DNA of 64,000 nt from Methylobacter sp015476545 (GCF_052162025.1 NZ_CP197401.1:930001-994000), one strand, 5' to 3'. Shown: positions 37,998 through 45,937, numbered from the stretch's first letter. Translations and numbers: made by a program. The notes: generated from the sequence alone by a model not told the origin.

Positions 37998-38183
37998 AAT
38001 ATGCGAAGCGTGATTTTGCAGGGTTTCAGGGGCAGGCGAAGGTCGGAAAGCTATTTGGCAATACCGTTAAAAATGGCAGGCTTTGTCAGTCTGTGACAAA
38101 AATGGTCAGTTTGCGGTGATATGTTTAGTTAATAAAGCATGGGGCATCCGTGTTCTTTGTAGTTTTTATAGAATATTGAGGAT

Positions 38184-38209
38184 TATGAGGCGACTGAAGC
38201 CGCCTCATA
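38184..38209 (-). terminator. Hairpin after the DUF1264-like gene
   Basis: TATGAGGCG / CGCCTCATA, 9 perfect pairs around an 8-nt loop, 36 bases past the stop codon. The T-run is poor, so strength is uncertain. Confidence 0.55.
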
Positions 38210-38244
38210 CACTGTGAAAAGGCTTGCAGAAGTTTCCTGTCTGC

Positions 38245-38766
38245 TTATTTCGGTATTTCAAGCTTATCCACAGGCTTGTGGCTAACGGCGGTCGGAAAAG
38301 ACACCTCGCCATTCGGAAACTTGGCGCCTTCAGGCCATAAATGGAAGATGATACCGTCAGTCTTGGCGGCCGCATCGGCGATTTCCTTGGCTTTCTCGGG
38401 CGACACATCATGTACTTGCACGCGGCCGGAGGCGATTTCCACCTTGTGGTCGTGGAAATGCTTGTTCCATTGCTCCAGCGTCACGCCGGAACGCGCGAGT
38501 TTCTGGTCAACGAAATATTCGATCTCGACGAGCTCGGCATTGGGATCGTCCGACAGGAAAATCATGCATTGCAGGATTTCGGGTTTGATCGATTTGCAAT
38601 AATGGTGATAGGGGCCGTGCACAGTGCCGTCTTCGTGACGGTGCGGCGCGGTGACATGGATATTGTAACCCTCGGCCGGCGTTTTCGGCCGCTCTTCGGC
38701 ATTCAGAAGGTTGGGGATGAAGATGGTTGCCGTGCATGTTATCGTGAGAAAAAACCACTTTTTCAT
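38245..38766 (-). CDS. Exported DUF1264-family protein
   Basis: A 173-aa protein resembling the DUF1264 / oil-body-associated protein family, whose bacterial function is unknown. The N-terminal signal peptide is MKKWFFLTITCTATIFIPNL followed by LNA. Histidine-rich motifs VTAPHRHEDG, GPYHHYCKSI and EQWNKHFHDHKVE could bind metal; QCMIFLSDDPNAELVEIEYF is the family core. I chose ATG 38766 because GAGGAG lies just before it; a longer frame begins at 38814 without a signal peptide at its start. Monocistronic by position. Confidence 0.8.
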   Translation of the reverse strand: MKKWFFLTITCTATIFIPNLLNAEERPKTPAEGYNIHVTAPHRHEDGTVHGPYHHYCKSIKPEILQCMIFLSDDPNAELVEIEYFVDQKLARSGVTLEQWNKHFHDHKVEIASGRVQVHDVSPEKAKEIADAAAKTDGIIFHLWPEGAKFPNGEVSFPTAVSHKPVDKLEIPK

Positions 38767-39107
38767 GAGTATCTCCTCTTTGGCTGGTTGCTTAGTAAAA
38801 CCTAATAGGAACAAGAGGTAAAAAACTTTCCCTTGAGATTAAACGCTTGAGCCGTTAACAAAAATAAGATTGGCGATGGGGATTTTTGTTCAAGTTAATG
38901 TCGGGTGCCAAACGGCTGCAACCGTAACTTATGATTAAGCGCTAGCACTTTACCCAGGGGGCCCACAGGGCATAAAGGCAAAGCTAATCCAATAATATGT
39001 CCGTTTAGTCTGGGACTTTTTATGTCTTTAATTGTCCATAGTTAATGGCAATAGGTATGACATAGTTGCCTTAAAGATATGACTTTCTGACTGGGGTGGA
39101 ATCGGTG
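38767..39107. other. Gene-free interval with an upstream region seen twice
   Basis: No gene. The part from about 39015 to 39107 resembles the segment before the 128-aa gene (about 39435-39539): both carry a TGGGA(C/T)TTTTT block, then TTAATTGTC, then TATGACTTT followed by a CTGG(G/A)GTG block and the start codon. Confidence 0.5.
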
Positions 39108-39224
39108 ATGGAAAAATTATATGGTTTTTTACTGGTTATAGGTGGCGTGGCTCTTCTCTACGCTGTTTTGGTTTTTATGCCCATGCTTTTTACTTATCTC
39201 TCCTCCGGAGATTTTAGGCCTTGA
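39108..39224 (+). CDS. 38-aa membrane miniprotein
   Basis: Reads MEKLYGFLLVIGGVALLYAV then LVFMPMLFTYLSSGDFRP: a single membrane helix (about residues 5-30) with a short polar tail. A GGGGTGG ribosome-like site lies 10 bases upstream. No family is recognised. Support comes from its composition and from the upstream block shared with the next gene. It could also be a chance frame. Confidence 0.45.
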   Translation: MEKLYGFLLVIGGVALLYAVLVFMPMLFTYLSSGDFRP

Positions 39225-39539
39225 TGTAATTCATTATCCCCGCTAAATATTTTTGCCTATGCGATTAGATTCATAATCGGCATGCATTTGATCGCCCTAA
39301 TAAATCCTCCAGCCTTACGGAATTGGGGTATTGGCACTTCGAGTATTTTTAGGCGTATCCGAAAATAAAGGCGAAATCATGCCGGCTAATGCCGCTGTTT
39401 TACGCAAAGCCGCAACCCAGCCCGCGAATTGTTCAGCTTGGGATTTTTTTATGGCGTTAATTGTCACATTCAGGTGCTGTTCATTAAGTGTAATATAATC
39501 ATTCTGAGGTATGACTTTATGGCTGGAGTGTGATAGACA
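39225..39539. other. Gene-free interval with the second copy of the duplicated upstream block
   Basis: No gene. A TATAAT box lies at 39494-39499 but its -35 is unclear. The segment 39435-39539 is the second, diverged copy of the region before the 38-aa frame. Confidence 0.45.
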
Positions 39540-39926
39540 ATGAAAAATTACCGCATAGCATTATTGAATCTTATGATGGGGGCCTGCTTTTTTTTGTATG
39601 GTTATGAAACCATTGCCGAGGCTGGCACGAAACAGGATCAGGCCGAGCGCAGTAAATCAGCCGGTCAAAAAACAGACGCGCCGGCAGTGGATGCAGGCAA
39701 TGCCACCGAATTTCAAAAGCCGCTCGATCTTTCCATTCCGTTCAAGATGACCGAGGGTGCCGCACAGAAGGGCGGGCAGAATGCCGCTGCGCAGGGCCTG
39801 TTTGCAGCCGGAAAAAAGCAGCGGGCACTGGAACTGAACGGTGGCGCGGTTATGACGCACGACCCGGAAGGCGAGAAACAGCAAACCGTCGATGGGGCTG
39901 GCATTGTTTTCAATCTGAAACCTTAA
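39540..39926 (+). CDS. Hypothetical exported protein, 128 aa
   Basis: An N-terminal hydrophobic signal (MKNYRIALLNLMMGACFFLY, cleavage probably near AEAG at about 29) leads into a hydrophilic Gln/Ala/Lys-rich chain with no cysteine after the signal. No domain is recognised. The start ATG lacks a strong ribosome site. It converges with the next minus-strand gene and shares an upstream block with the 38-aa frame, so both may answer to the same signal. Function unknown. Confidence 0.65.
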   Translation: MKNYRIALLNLMMGACFFLYGYETIAEAGTKQDQAERSKSAGQKTDAPAVDAGNATEFQKPLDLSIPFKMTEGAAQKGGQNAAAQGLFAAGKKQRALELNGGAVMTHDPEGEKQQTVDGAGIVFNLKP

Positions 39927-39956
39927 GCAGCGGCCGGCTGTCAGCGACGACACGGC

Positions 39957-40535
39957 CTAGCTTTCTATATTCAATTCGATATACGGACAGCACCGGTATT
40001 TCGGGTCATAGGACATCAGCAGGAAGGCCCGGTCTATAACCGAGAAATAGCGGAACGTATGATCCGACAGGATCGGGAACGTGTAATCAAAATTGAGGAT
40101 AGGCTCGTCGGTGTGGATGAGCACCATATAGGTGTCGTAAGGTCCGCCTTTAATATTTTTGGCGATGTCCTTGGCTTTGAGGCGCCGCGTGATCGAATTG
40201 ATCAGTTTGTCTTCGTCCCATTCGGCCCATTGTGTGAGGACGCCGTTTTTATAAGCCATGATGGCCTCGGGATCGACCAGTTCCGTCACCTCGACGCCCA
40301 GCCGCCTGCCATCGAACAGCAAGGCTTCGCAATCGGGCGGATCATTGCCTCGGCCCCGCGTGCTGGGCTGGTCAAAAAAAGCGACATTCGTTACCTCCAG
40401 CGATGCTTTCAGCGAATGCACGATTCTTAATTCTTCCAGCTCCCGATCTTCAGGGTATGCAAAGAAATCGCTGTATCGGCGCCATCTTCTGAGACCTTTC
40501 GGCATCAGGTAAGTTATTTCTTTTTCCTTCTCCAT
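39957..40535 (-). CDS. Hypothetical protein, possible PD-(D/E)xK nuclease fold
   Basis: 192 aa, no signal peptide. Near residues 65-86 it reads DPPDCEALLFDGRRLGVEVT: an Asp, a hairpin and E-V-T, the layout of a PD-(D/E)xK core with the usual Lys replaced by Thr. The C-terminal half is beta-rich and ends with cysteines in YRCCPYIELN. I use ATG 40535; a TTG six bases earlier is possible. The prophage attL repeat lies 65 bases upstream of its start. Function unknown. Confidence 0.65.
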   Translation of the reverse strand: MEKEKEITYLMPKGLRRWRRYSDFFAYPEDRELEELRIVHSLKASLEVTNVAFFDQPSTRGRGNDPPDCEALLFDGRRLGVEVTELVDPEAIMAYKNGVLTQWAEWDEDKLINSITRRLKAKDIAKNIKGGPYDTYMVLIHTDEPILNFDYTFPILSDHTFRYFSVIDRAFLLMSYDPKYRCCPYIELNIES

Positions 40536-40599
40536 AATCAATTTCGACGGGTCAAGGTTTTTGCTAAGTTTCTGATTCTAACGTCAAAATATTACAGCA

Positions 40600-40616
40600 A
40601 TGAAATTAATCTTGAA
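40600..40616 (+). other. attL core
   Basis: ATGAAATTAATCTTGAA, repeated exactly at 61964-61980 (attR). It lies 245 bases before the integrase gene, in a gap between host genes; no tRNA is involved. Flanks differ on the two sides, as expected for attL and attR. Confidence 0.85.
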
Positions 40617-40821
40617 GAACCCCTTTACGATCCTATAATCCGCAGAAACCAAGGGCTTACTTCAATTAAATCAATAAGTTAAAATCGTTGAATCTTCACT
40701 TATCCTATCAACACCACATAGTATGCGGCGTGGGTATTTTGAGGCTGTTTTATAAAATCACCCCCACTTTAACTTAAAAAGAATTTAGTCTAACTCGTTG
40801 TCTGCCATGTGATTATTACTG

Positions 40822-40859
40822 GATAGTCTCCATAAATATAATAAAAAGGAGAAACTATC
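40822..40859 (+). promoter_or_regulatory. Hairpin that hides the integrase ribosome site, with TATAAT in its loop
   Basis: GATAGT-CTCC (40822-40831) pairs with GGAG-AA-ACTATC (40848-40859), so the GGAG ribosome site is in the stem. TATAAT (40837-40842) is in the loop; no good -35 is seen. RNA started here would lack the 5' arm and be translatable, whereas read-through RNA would be blocked. Confidence 0.55.
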
Positions 40860-40860
40860 A

Positions 40861-41886
40861 ATGATCACTAAAAGACCTAATTCTCAATACTTTTATTCAG
40901 AATTTGTTCTCAACGGCAAACGATTCGTAAAAAGCACCAAAACCAAAAATAGAACATTAGCTGCGAAAATTGACCGTCAGTATTACGATGAAGCTGTTGA
41001 GCAATCCAAGTTAGGTGGGAAAAGTATTTCCCTCAAAGACGCATTGGAACTGTTTAAACAATCAAAACGAGACAACGAAAAATATCAAAGAGAGATTGGT
41101 TTTGTTGTTGATTGGATTAACCAAAATATGAATTCAAGTTTGCCAATGTCAAAAATCGATAATGCTTTCTTGCACTCGTTTGTTGAGAAAAGGTTCGCGA
41201 GAGGTCTTAAGCCAGCTACTGTAAAGAAGAATCTGTTGATATTGACGGGTACTATAAAGTTAATGAGAAAACTTGGATATGACATATGTCAAGTTGAAAG
41301 CCCTACCATTAAAGTCAAAAACGTTAAAACTCGTGTTCTTACTAAAGAAGAAGAGGAAAGACTACTGAAGGAGCTACGACCTGATGAAAACTTCAGGGGA
41401 GGGCCATCCCACAGAAAAAACAGAGAGACACTATATGTGTTTACAGTAGTTCTGATTGATACTGCATGTCGCTGGTGCGAAATAGCTAACTTAAAGTGGG
41501 AGCAAATTAATTTTGAAAAACGCACCATAACAGTATGGAGATCAAAGACATCTACAGCTGGTGTTCTTCCAATGTCTAAACGAGTTTATGAATTGTTAGT
41601 TAACAGAGGCAAAACCAGTGAGTGGGTTTTTCCCAACAAAACAGGAGAAGCTCCACGTGGCTATTCATCAACAGCGTGGAAGAAAGCTTGTGAGCGAGCA
41701 GGTATAGATGGGGTAACTTTTCATACTACCAGGCATTCACAATTAACCAGGTTAACACAAGCTGGACTTTCACTAGCACAGATTAAAGCCATATCAGGTC
41801 ATGCCGACTTACAAAGTTTACAACGCTACCAACATTTAACGACTCATGATGTGATGGATAAAGTGAGAGACATTTTGGATAGTTAA
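40861..41886 (+). CDS. int: Tyrosine-type site-specific integrase
   Basis: Catalyses prophage integration and excision between attP and attB. The catalytic set is R204 (TACRWCEIANL), H288-x2-R291 (FHTTRHSQ), H314 (ISGHADLQSLQ) and the nucleophile Y323 (RYQHLT). A SAM-like core-binding domain lies at about 55-145; the N-terminus carries a short arm-binding segment. 341 aa, intact. It reads away from attL and is followed by a terminator hairpin. Confidence 0.95.
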   Translation: MITKRPNSQYFYSEFVLNGKRFVKSTKTKNRTLAAKIDRQYYDEAVEQSKLGGKSISLKDALELFKQSKRDNEKYQREIGFVVDWINQNMNSSLPMSKIDNAFLHSFVEKRFARGLKPATVKKNLLILTGTIKLMRKLGYDICQVESPTIKVKNVKTRVLTKEEEERLLKELRPDENFRGGPSHRKNRETLYVFTVVLIDTACRWCEIANLKWEQINFEKRTITVWRSKTSTAGVLPMSKRVYELLVNRGKTSEWVFPNKTGEAPRGYSSTAWKKACERAGIDGVTFHTTRHSQLTRLTQAGLSLAQIKAISGHADLQSLQRYQHLTTHDVMDKVRDILDS

Positions 41887-41917
41887 TGTTGGTGAGAGCA
41901 TCTGTTATTTTTTACAT

Positions 41918-41946
41918 AAATACCTCCTATATGGAGGTATTTTTTT
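41918..41946 (+). terminator. Terminator of int that also hides the HNH ribosome site
   Basis: AAATACCTCC / GGAGGTATTT with a 5-nt loop, then a T-run running up to the ATG at 41947. The GGAGG in the 3' arm is the only ribosome site for the endonuclease gene, so it is sequestered in any RNA coming from int. Confidence 0.8.
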
Positions 41947-42386
41947 ATGGTAAAAATTTCACATACGTACAATACGAAAAATCAAGAGAAATGGGCTAAT
42001 CATTATTGGAAGTTGATAAACAGAGCATTATATAGAGAACTACCAAAGAACGAATACGTTGAAAAACATCACATGTTTCCGAAATGTTTGTTTGGTAATA
42101 ATCCTTTCGTAGTTGCACTTACACCAGAAGAACATTATTTAGCACATCAGTTGCTCGTTAAAATGTATCCAGAACACAAGAAGCTCGTTCATGCTTGTAA
42201 CGTGTTAGGAAGTGCTGGAGGAGGAGTTAAGATATATGGTTGGCTTCGTAGACTACGAAGCAAAGCGATGTCTGAATTACACAAAGGTAGGACGTCCCCA
42301 AATAAGGGTATTTCTATGTCACAGGAACAAAAATCAAAGATTAGTAATACCAAAAAAGGCATATGTACTCTTTCAAAAGAACAGAT
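41947..42386 (+). pseudogene. HNH homing endonuclease, cut by an IS element
   Basis: The first 146 residues remain. The HNH core is visible at about residues 40-68 (EKHHMFPKCLFGNN and LTPEEHYLAHQLL), and a NUMOD3-type DNA-binding repeat near 115-140 (GRTSPNKGISMSQEQKSKIS). Such free-standing endonucleases are common passengers of phage genomes. Translation runs 31 codons into the IS and stops at 42480. The downstream part of the gene is not found on the other side of the IS, so the 3' end is lost. Its ribosome site is inside the preceding terminator. Confidence 0.85.
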
Positions 42387-42436
42387 TGAACCGCCCCGAT
42401 TTTCTCGGAGGCTCCAACTTATGAGAAAATGGAGCT

Positions 42437-42766
42437 ATGACCAAGAAAACCAACACCAACTTTTCACCGGAAGTCCGTGAGCGCGCAGTTCAAATGCTGC
42501 ATGAACATCAAAGCGAATATGCCTCACAATGGGCCGCCATTCAATCAATTGCCGCTAAAATCGGCTGTACCGCTGAAACCCTGCGTCGCTGGGTACGTGA
42601 AACCGAAAAAACGAGTGGTGCACAAGAACAGCTGACAACGTCAGAGCGAGAGCGGTTGAAAGCCTTGGAACGCGAAGTACGTGAGCTCCGGCAAGCCAAT
42701 GAAATTCTGCGTAAGGCGTCCGCTTATTTTGCCCAGGCGGAGCTCGACCGCCCGTTCAAACGATGA
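42437..42766 (+). CDS. IS3-family transposase OrfA
   Basis: 109 aa. N-terminal helix-turn-helix of the transposase_8 type (FSPEVRERAVQMLHEHQSEY, then IGCTAETLRRWVRE) followed by a leucine-zipper region (LKALEREVRELRQANEILRK), as in IS3 OrfA proteins that bind the IS ends. It overlaps orfB by 4 bases (ATGA). IS3 elements usually make an OrfAB fusion by -1 frameshift; I see no obvious slippery A-run at the junction. Confidence 0.93.
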   Translation: MTKKTNTNFSPEVRERAVQMLHEHQSEYASQWAAIQSIAAKIGCTAETLRRWVRETEKTSGAQEQLTTSERERLKALEREVRELRQANEILRKASAYFAQAELDRPFKR

Positions 42767-43659
42767 AAGCCTTTATTGACGATCACCGTGATGTCTATGG
42801 GGTCGAGCCGATCTGCAAAGTATTGCCGATTGCCCCGTCGACGTATTATCGGCATGCGGTGTGTCAGGCCAATCCTAATCTGCGATCAGCCCGTGCTAAA
42901 CAGGATGAGAGTTTAGGCCATCAGATCCGCCGGATTTGGGAGGACAATTTCCAAGCGTACGGTGCGCGTAAGGTCTGGCGACAATTGCAGCGTGAAGGGA
43001 AAAACGTGGCTCGTTGTACAGTGGAACGTTTGATGCGCCAGCTAGGGTTACAAGGCGTGGTGCGCGGCAAAACAGTCAAGACAACGATCAGCCGCCCTGA
43101 TGAGGCTTATCCATTGGACCGCGTCAATCGGCAATTTAAGGCAGAGCGTCCGGATGCGTTGTGGGTAGCCGATTTTACCTATGTTTCCACTTGGCAAGGT
43201 TTTGTCTATGTCGCCTTCGTGATCGACGTCTTTTCCAGGTTTATTGTCGGCTGGAAGGTTTCCGCTTCCGCTCGCACTGATTTCGTCTTGGATGCACTCG
43301 AACAAGCGGTCTATGCCAGGAGACCGGCAGGTGGTTTAATTCACCATAGCGACAGAGGCGTGCAGTACGTGTCGATCCGCTATACCGAGCGTTTGGCCGA
43401 AGCCGGTATCGAAGCCTCAGTAGGGAGCGTAGGCGATTCCTATGACAATGCGCTAGCCGAAACCATTAATGGCTTGTATAAAGCCGAGGTGATTTATCGA
43501 CAGGCCTGGAAAAACCGGGAAGCCGTGGAGCTGGCGACACTGGCCTGGGTTGATTGGTTTAACCATCGACGCTTGCTGGAACCAATCGGTAACATTCCAC
43601 CGGCAGAGGCTGAAGAAAAGTATTATCAACGACTGACTGAGTCTGCTCAGGCGGCATGA
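42763..43659 (+). CDS. IS3-family transposase OrfB, DDE integrase
   Basis: 298 aa catalytic subunit. An N-terminal HTH_21 region (GARKVWRQLQREGKNVARCT) precedes the rve integrase core with the DDE triad: D in WVADFTYVST, D in HHSDRGVQYVS and E in NALAETINGLYKAE. The gene looks complete, so the element may still be active or have moved recently. Confidence 0.95.
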   Translation: MKAFIDDHRDVYGVEPICKVLPIAPSTYYRHAVCQANPNLRSARAKQDESLGHQIRRIWEDNFQAYGARKVWRQLQREGKNVARCTVERLMRQLGLQGVVRGKTVKTTISRPDEAYPLDRVNRQFKAERPDALWVADFTYVSTWQGFVYVAFVIDVFSRFIVGWKVSASARTDFVLDALEQAVYARRPAGGLIHHSDRGVQYVSIRYTERLAEAGIEASVGSVGDSYDNALAETINGLYKAEVIYRQAWKNREAVELATLAWVDWFNHRRLLEPIGNIPPAEAEEKYYQRLTESAQAA

Positions 43660-43698
43660 CTCACAACCATCGGCCTCCGAAAAATCCGGGGCGGTTCA

Positions 43699-43997
43699 GA
43701 ACATTGGTCGATGATATTGGAAAGTACGCCAACTCACTTAACTTGTCACAAGAAGACATGCGGGCGGTTTTACTGAACCCAACCTATGTGCACGTTATAA
43801 ATAAAGCACGTATGTACGATGAATTAATGGCAAAACAAAACGTTGCCGCTAAAAAGGTTCAAAACGTCCCACCAAGAGTTCTACAACCAGAAAATGAAAC
43901 AACCACTGAACGTGATAATTTCAACAAACGCAAATCAGCCGCGATAAGAAGTGGTGATGATAGAGCAATTGCAGCATTAATGGCTGAACTCTTATAA
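43699..43997 (+). pseudogene. C-terminal fragment of a phage structural or scaffold-like protein
   Basis: 98 codons remain after the IS end (RTLVDDIGKYANSLNLSQED to IRSGDDRAIAALMAELL). The helical, charged tail just before a capsid gene resembles the end of scaffold-type phage proteins, by general layout only. The true start is missing: the first 14 codons of the open frame belong to the IS. It has no sequence relation to the endonuclease fragment on the other side. Confidence 0.7.
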
Positions 43998-44221
43998 ATA
44001 TAAATATAGTTTACGTTTCTTGTTTGAACCCAACACGGACAATCAAGCAAGAAACACCAACTGATAAAAGTAGCGCGATTATTAGTTGAAGCCGAATTGA
44101 AGGGAAGCAAAGACTCACGGATGGATAACCAGCAACGGACCCTAGCACCGAGTAGTGATTGTTATATTAAAGCGCAGAAACCTAAATTTAATATACCAAC
44201 CATTTTTAAAAGGATTTTAAT

Positions 44222-45193
44222 ATGGCTTTACAAGCAGCAGATCATACCTATAACACTATTGGTACAAGAGAAGATTTATCTGATCTTATCGCCAACATCT
44301 CTCCAACTGATTGCCCTTTCACCAAAATGTTGAGAAAGGACAAAGCAGACGCTACTTATACTGAATGGCAAATGGATTCATTAGCGGCTCCATCAGCTAA
44401 TGCTCAATTAGAAGGTGATGTTGCGCCTTCAGCAGTATTTAGCGCCACTACTCGTGTTGGTGGTTACACTCAAATCTTTGCTAAAACAGCTTCTGTATCA
44501 GGTACTGTTAAAGCAACCAATAAAGCCGGTCGTGGCAAAGACGAGTTGGCTTATCAGTTAACCAAAAAAACCAAAGAATTAAAACGCGATATCGAATGGG
44601 CATTGATTAACAATGACGTTCAAAACGCTGGCAACGCTACTACTGCACGTCAAACTCGTGGTTTAGCTGGCTGGATTGATTCCAACTACGATATTGGTGC
44701 TGGCGCTACTATGCCTGCTTACAGCACTAATACAGCCCGTACTGCGGCTGGCAACCGTGCTTTAACTGAATCGTTATTGAAAAACGTGATCCAGCAAGTT
44801 TACGCTGCTGGTGGTGATCCAGATGTGATTATGACCAATCCAAAACAACGTCAGGTTATTTCTGGTTTCAGTTCATCTAATACACGTTTTCAAGACGTTG
44901 CTGATAAAACATTGGTGTCAACAATTTCAATCTACGAATCCGACTTCGGTACATTGAAAATCGTTGCCAACCGTTTCCAAGACTTAACTTCTGGTTCAAC
45001 AACTTATACTGCCAACCAAGGCACTGTATATGTGATGGAAACTGGTCGTTTAGCCTCTGCGTACTTACGTAATTTCCAAACAAAAGATTTGGCTGTTACC
45101 GGTGACTATGAGGCTAAAGAAATCTTGGCCGAATTAGCGTTGAAAGTTGATGCTAACAGCGCTCACGGCAGTATTAGGGATTTAACCCAGTAA
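44222..45193 (+). CDS. Major capsid protein, SU10-like (DUF5309)
   Basis: HK97-fold shell protein, 323 aa. It opens MALQAADHTYNTIGTREDLS followed by DLIANISPTDCPFTKMLRKD, a hallmark of the SU10-like capsid family, and contains the ATRVGGYTQIFAKTASVSGT region, GLAGWID and MTNPKQRQVISGF. An AAAAGGA ribosome site precedes ATG. A scaffold-like fragment lies upstream and a perfect palindrome downstream. Family assignment is from memory of the pattern and fits the neighbouring adaptor gene. Confidence 0.88.
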   Translation: MALQAADHTYNTIGTREDLSDLIANISPTDCPFTKMLRKDKADATYTEWQMDSLAAPSANAQLEGDVAPSAVFSATTRVGGYTQIFAKTASVSGTVKATNKAGRGKDELAYQLTKKTKELKRDIEWALINNDVQNAGNATTARQTRGLAGWIDSNYDIGAGATMPAYSTNTARTAAGNRALTESLLKNVIQQVYAAGGDPDVIMTNPKQRQVISGFSSSNTRFQDVADKTLVSTISIYESDFGTLKIVANRFQDLTSGSTTYTANQGTVYVMETGRLASAYLRNFQTKDLAVTGDYEAKEILAELALKVDANSAHGSIRDLTQ

Positions 45194-45209
45194 GGGGAAG
45201 AGAATCGTT

Positions 45210-45235
45210 AGAAGCCACAACATGTTGTGGCTTCT
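45210..45235 (+). terminator. Perfect 26-bp palindrome after the capsid gene
   Basis: AGAAGCCACAACA joined directly to its reverse complement, 17 bases after the capsid stop. No T-run follows. It probably protects or processes the abundant capsid mRNA rather than ending transcription outright. Confidence 0.6.
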
Positions 45236-45280
45236 AGTGGAATCTTTAAAAAAGGATCAATTAGTTAAGGACAATCAATC

Positions 45281-45583
45281 ATGAAAGAAGCAATCAAAAT
45301 TACTGCAACAGGTATCACGGTAACAACAGGTGCCGCGTCAGCAGCCACAGCAATTCCAAACACAGCATCAGGTAAAACTGCTCGTATTGTTCGTGTTATT
45401 TGCCCAGTGCCTAGTGCCTACGCATACATCAAACCAGGGACATCAACAACAACAGCAACCGCAGATTGTATTGCTGTGACTGCTAATGAGCAACTCATAC
45501 TGGATGTTAATGGTTGTACACATATTGCCCACATTCAAGGTTCAGCCGCAGCCAAAATAAATATCGTACCGATCGAATGGTGA
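45281..45583 (+). CDS. Small phage protein, possible head decoration
   Basis: 100 aa, Thr/Ala-rich and beta-rich with no membrane segment (KITATGITVTTGAASAATAI at the start; HIAHIQGSAAAKINIVPIEW at the end). Its place right after the capsid gene, its size and its composition suggest a capsid decoration or cement protein. No motif proves this. The start has weak ribosome-site support. Confidence 0.65.
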   Translation: MKEAIKITATGITVTTGAASAATAIPNTASGKTARIVRVICPVPSAYAYIKPGTSTTTATADCIAVTANEQLILDVNGCTHIAHIQGSAAAKINIVPIEW

Positions 45584-45589
45584 TTTTTT

Positions 45590-45919
45590 ATGGCTAGGCT
45601 GTTAGATAGAACGGTAAATCAAGAGGGTGTTATCGAGGAAGCGCATTATGATTATTCAACAGGCACGTTGCATTTAAGAAATGCTGTTGATTTGTCTGGG
45701 TTAATGGAACATAACCTCCAACTGCGCAACTCTGAAAATAACGGATTTACCAGAGATAGAGGGCTTCGCCATATCGCTGAATTGGATATGGTGACAGTAG
45801 AAAAATTATTAACCGAGCATGGTATTGATGTGTTTAACCCAGAACATATGCCACGGTTAAAAATGTGGTTACGCGATAGAGATAATCGCGGTTTTGTAAC
45901 TTGCTCAGGCAAGTTTTAA
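45590..45919 (+). CDS. Conserved podovirus-type hypothetical protein
   Basis: 109 aa, between the capsid and adaptor genes. It is charged and without signal or membrane segment; the end WLRDRDNRGFVTCSGKF resembles small proteins often found between capsid and adaptor genes in podoviruses. It starts 6 bases after the previous gene. Role unknown; a head-completion or assembly function would fit the position. Confidence 0.65.
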   Translation: MARLLDRTVNQEGVIEEAHYDYSTGTLHLRNAVDLSGLMEHNLQLRNSENNGFTRDRGLRHIAELDMVTVEKLLTEHGIDVFNPEHMPRLKMWLRDRDNRGFVTCSGKF

Positions 45920-45937
45920 ATAAGATGAGGCCAAGGA

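Larger units (their letters stand above)
42387..43698 (+). mobile_element. IS3-family insertion sequence
   Basis: 1312 bp with terminal inverted repeats starting TGAACCGCCCCG (IRL 42387-42413, IRR 43672-43698; 23 of 27 bases match). It carries two consecutive frames, orfA and orfB. Flanks are GAT on the left and GAA on the right, so no clean 3-bp target duplication is visible. Its GC content and codon use are higher than those of the prophage. Left and right neighbours are fragments of different genes, pointing to an adjacent deletion. Confidence 0.92.

Noticed and set aside
42387..42480. Extension of the HNH protein beyond residue 146
   Set aside because: It is translation of the IS left end, not endonuclease sequence.
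43656..43698. Start of the open frame ahead of the scaffold-like fragment
   Set aside because: These 14 codons are the IS right end; the apparent gene start is an artefact of the insertion.
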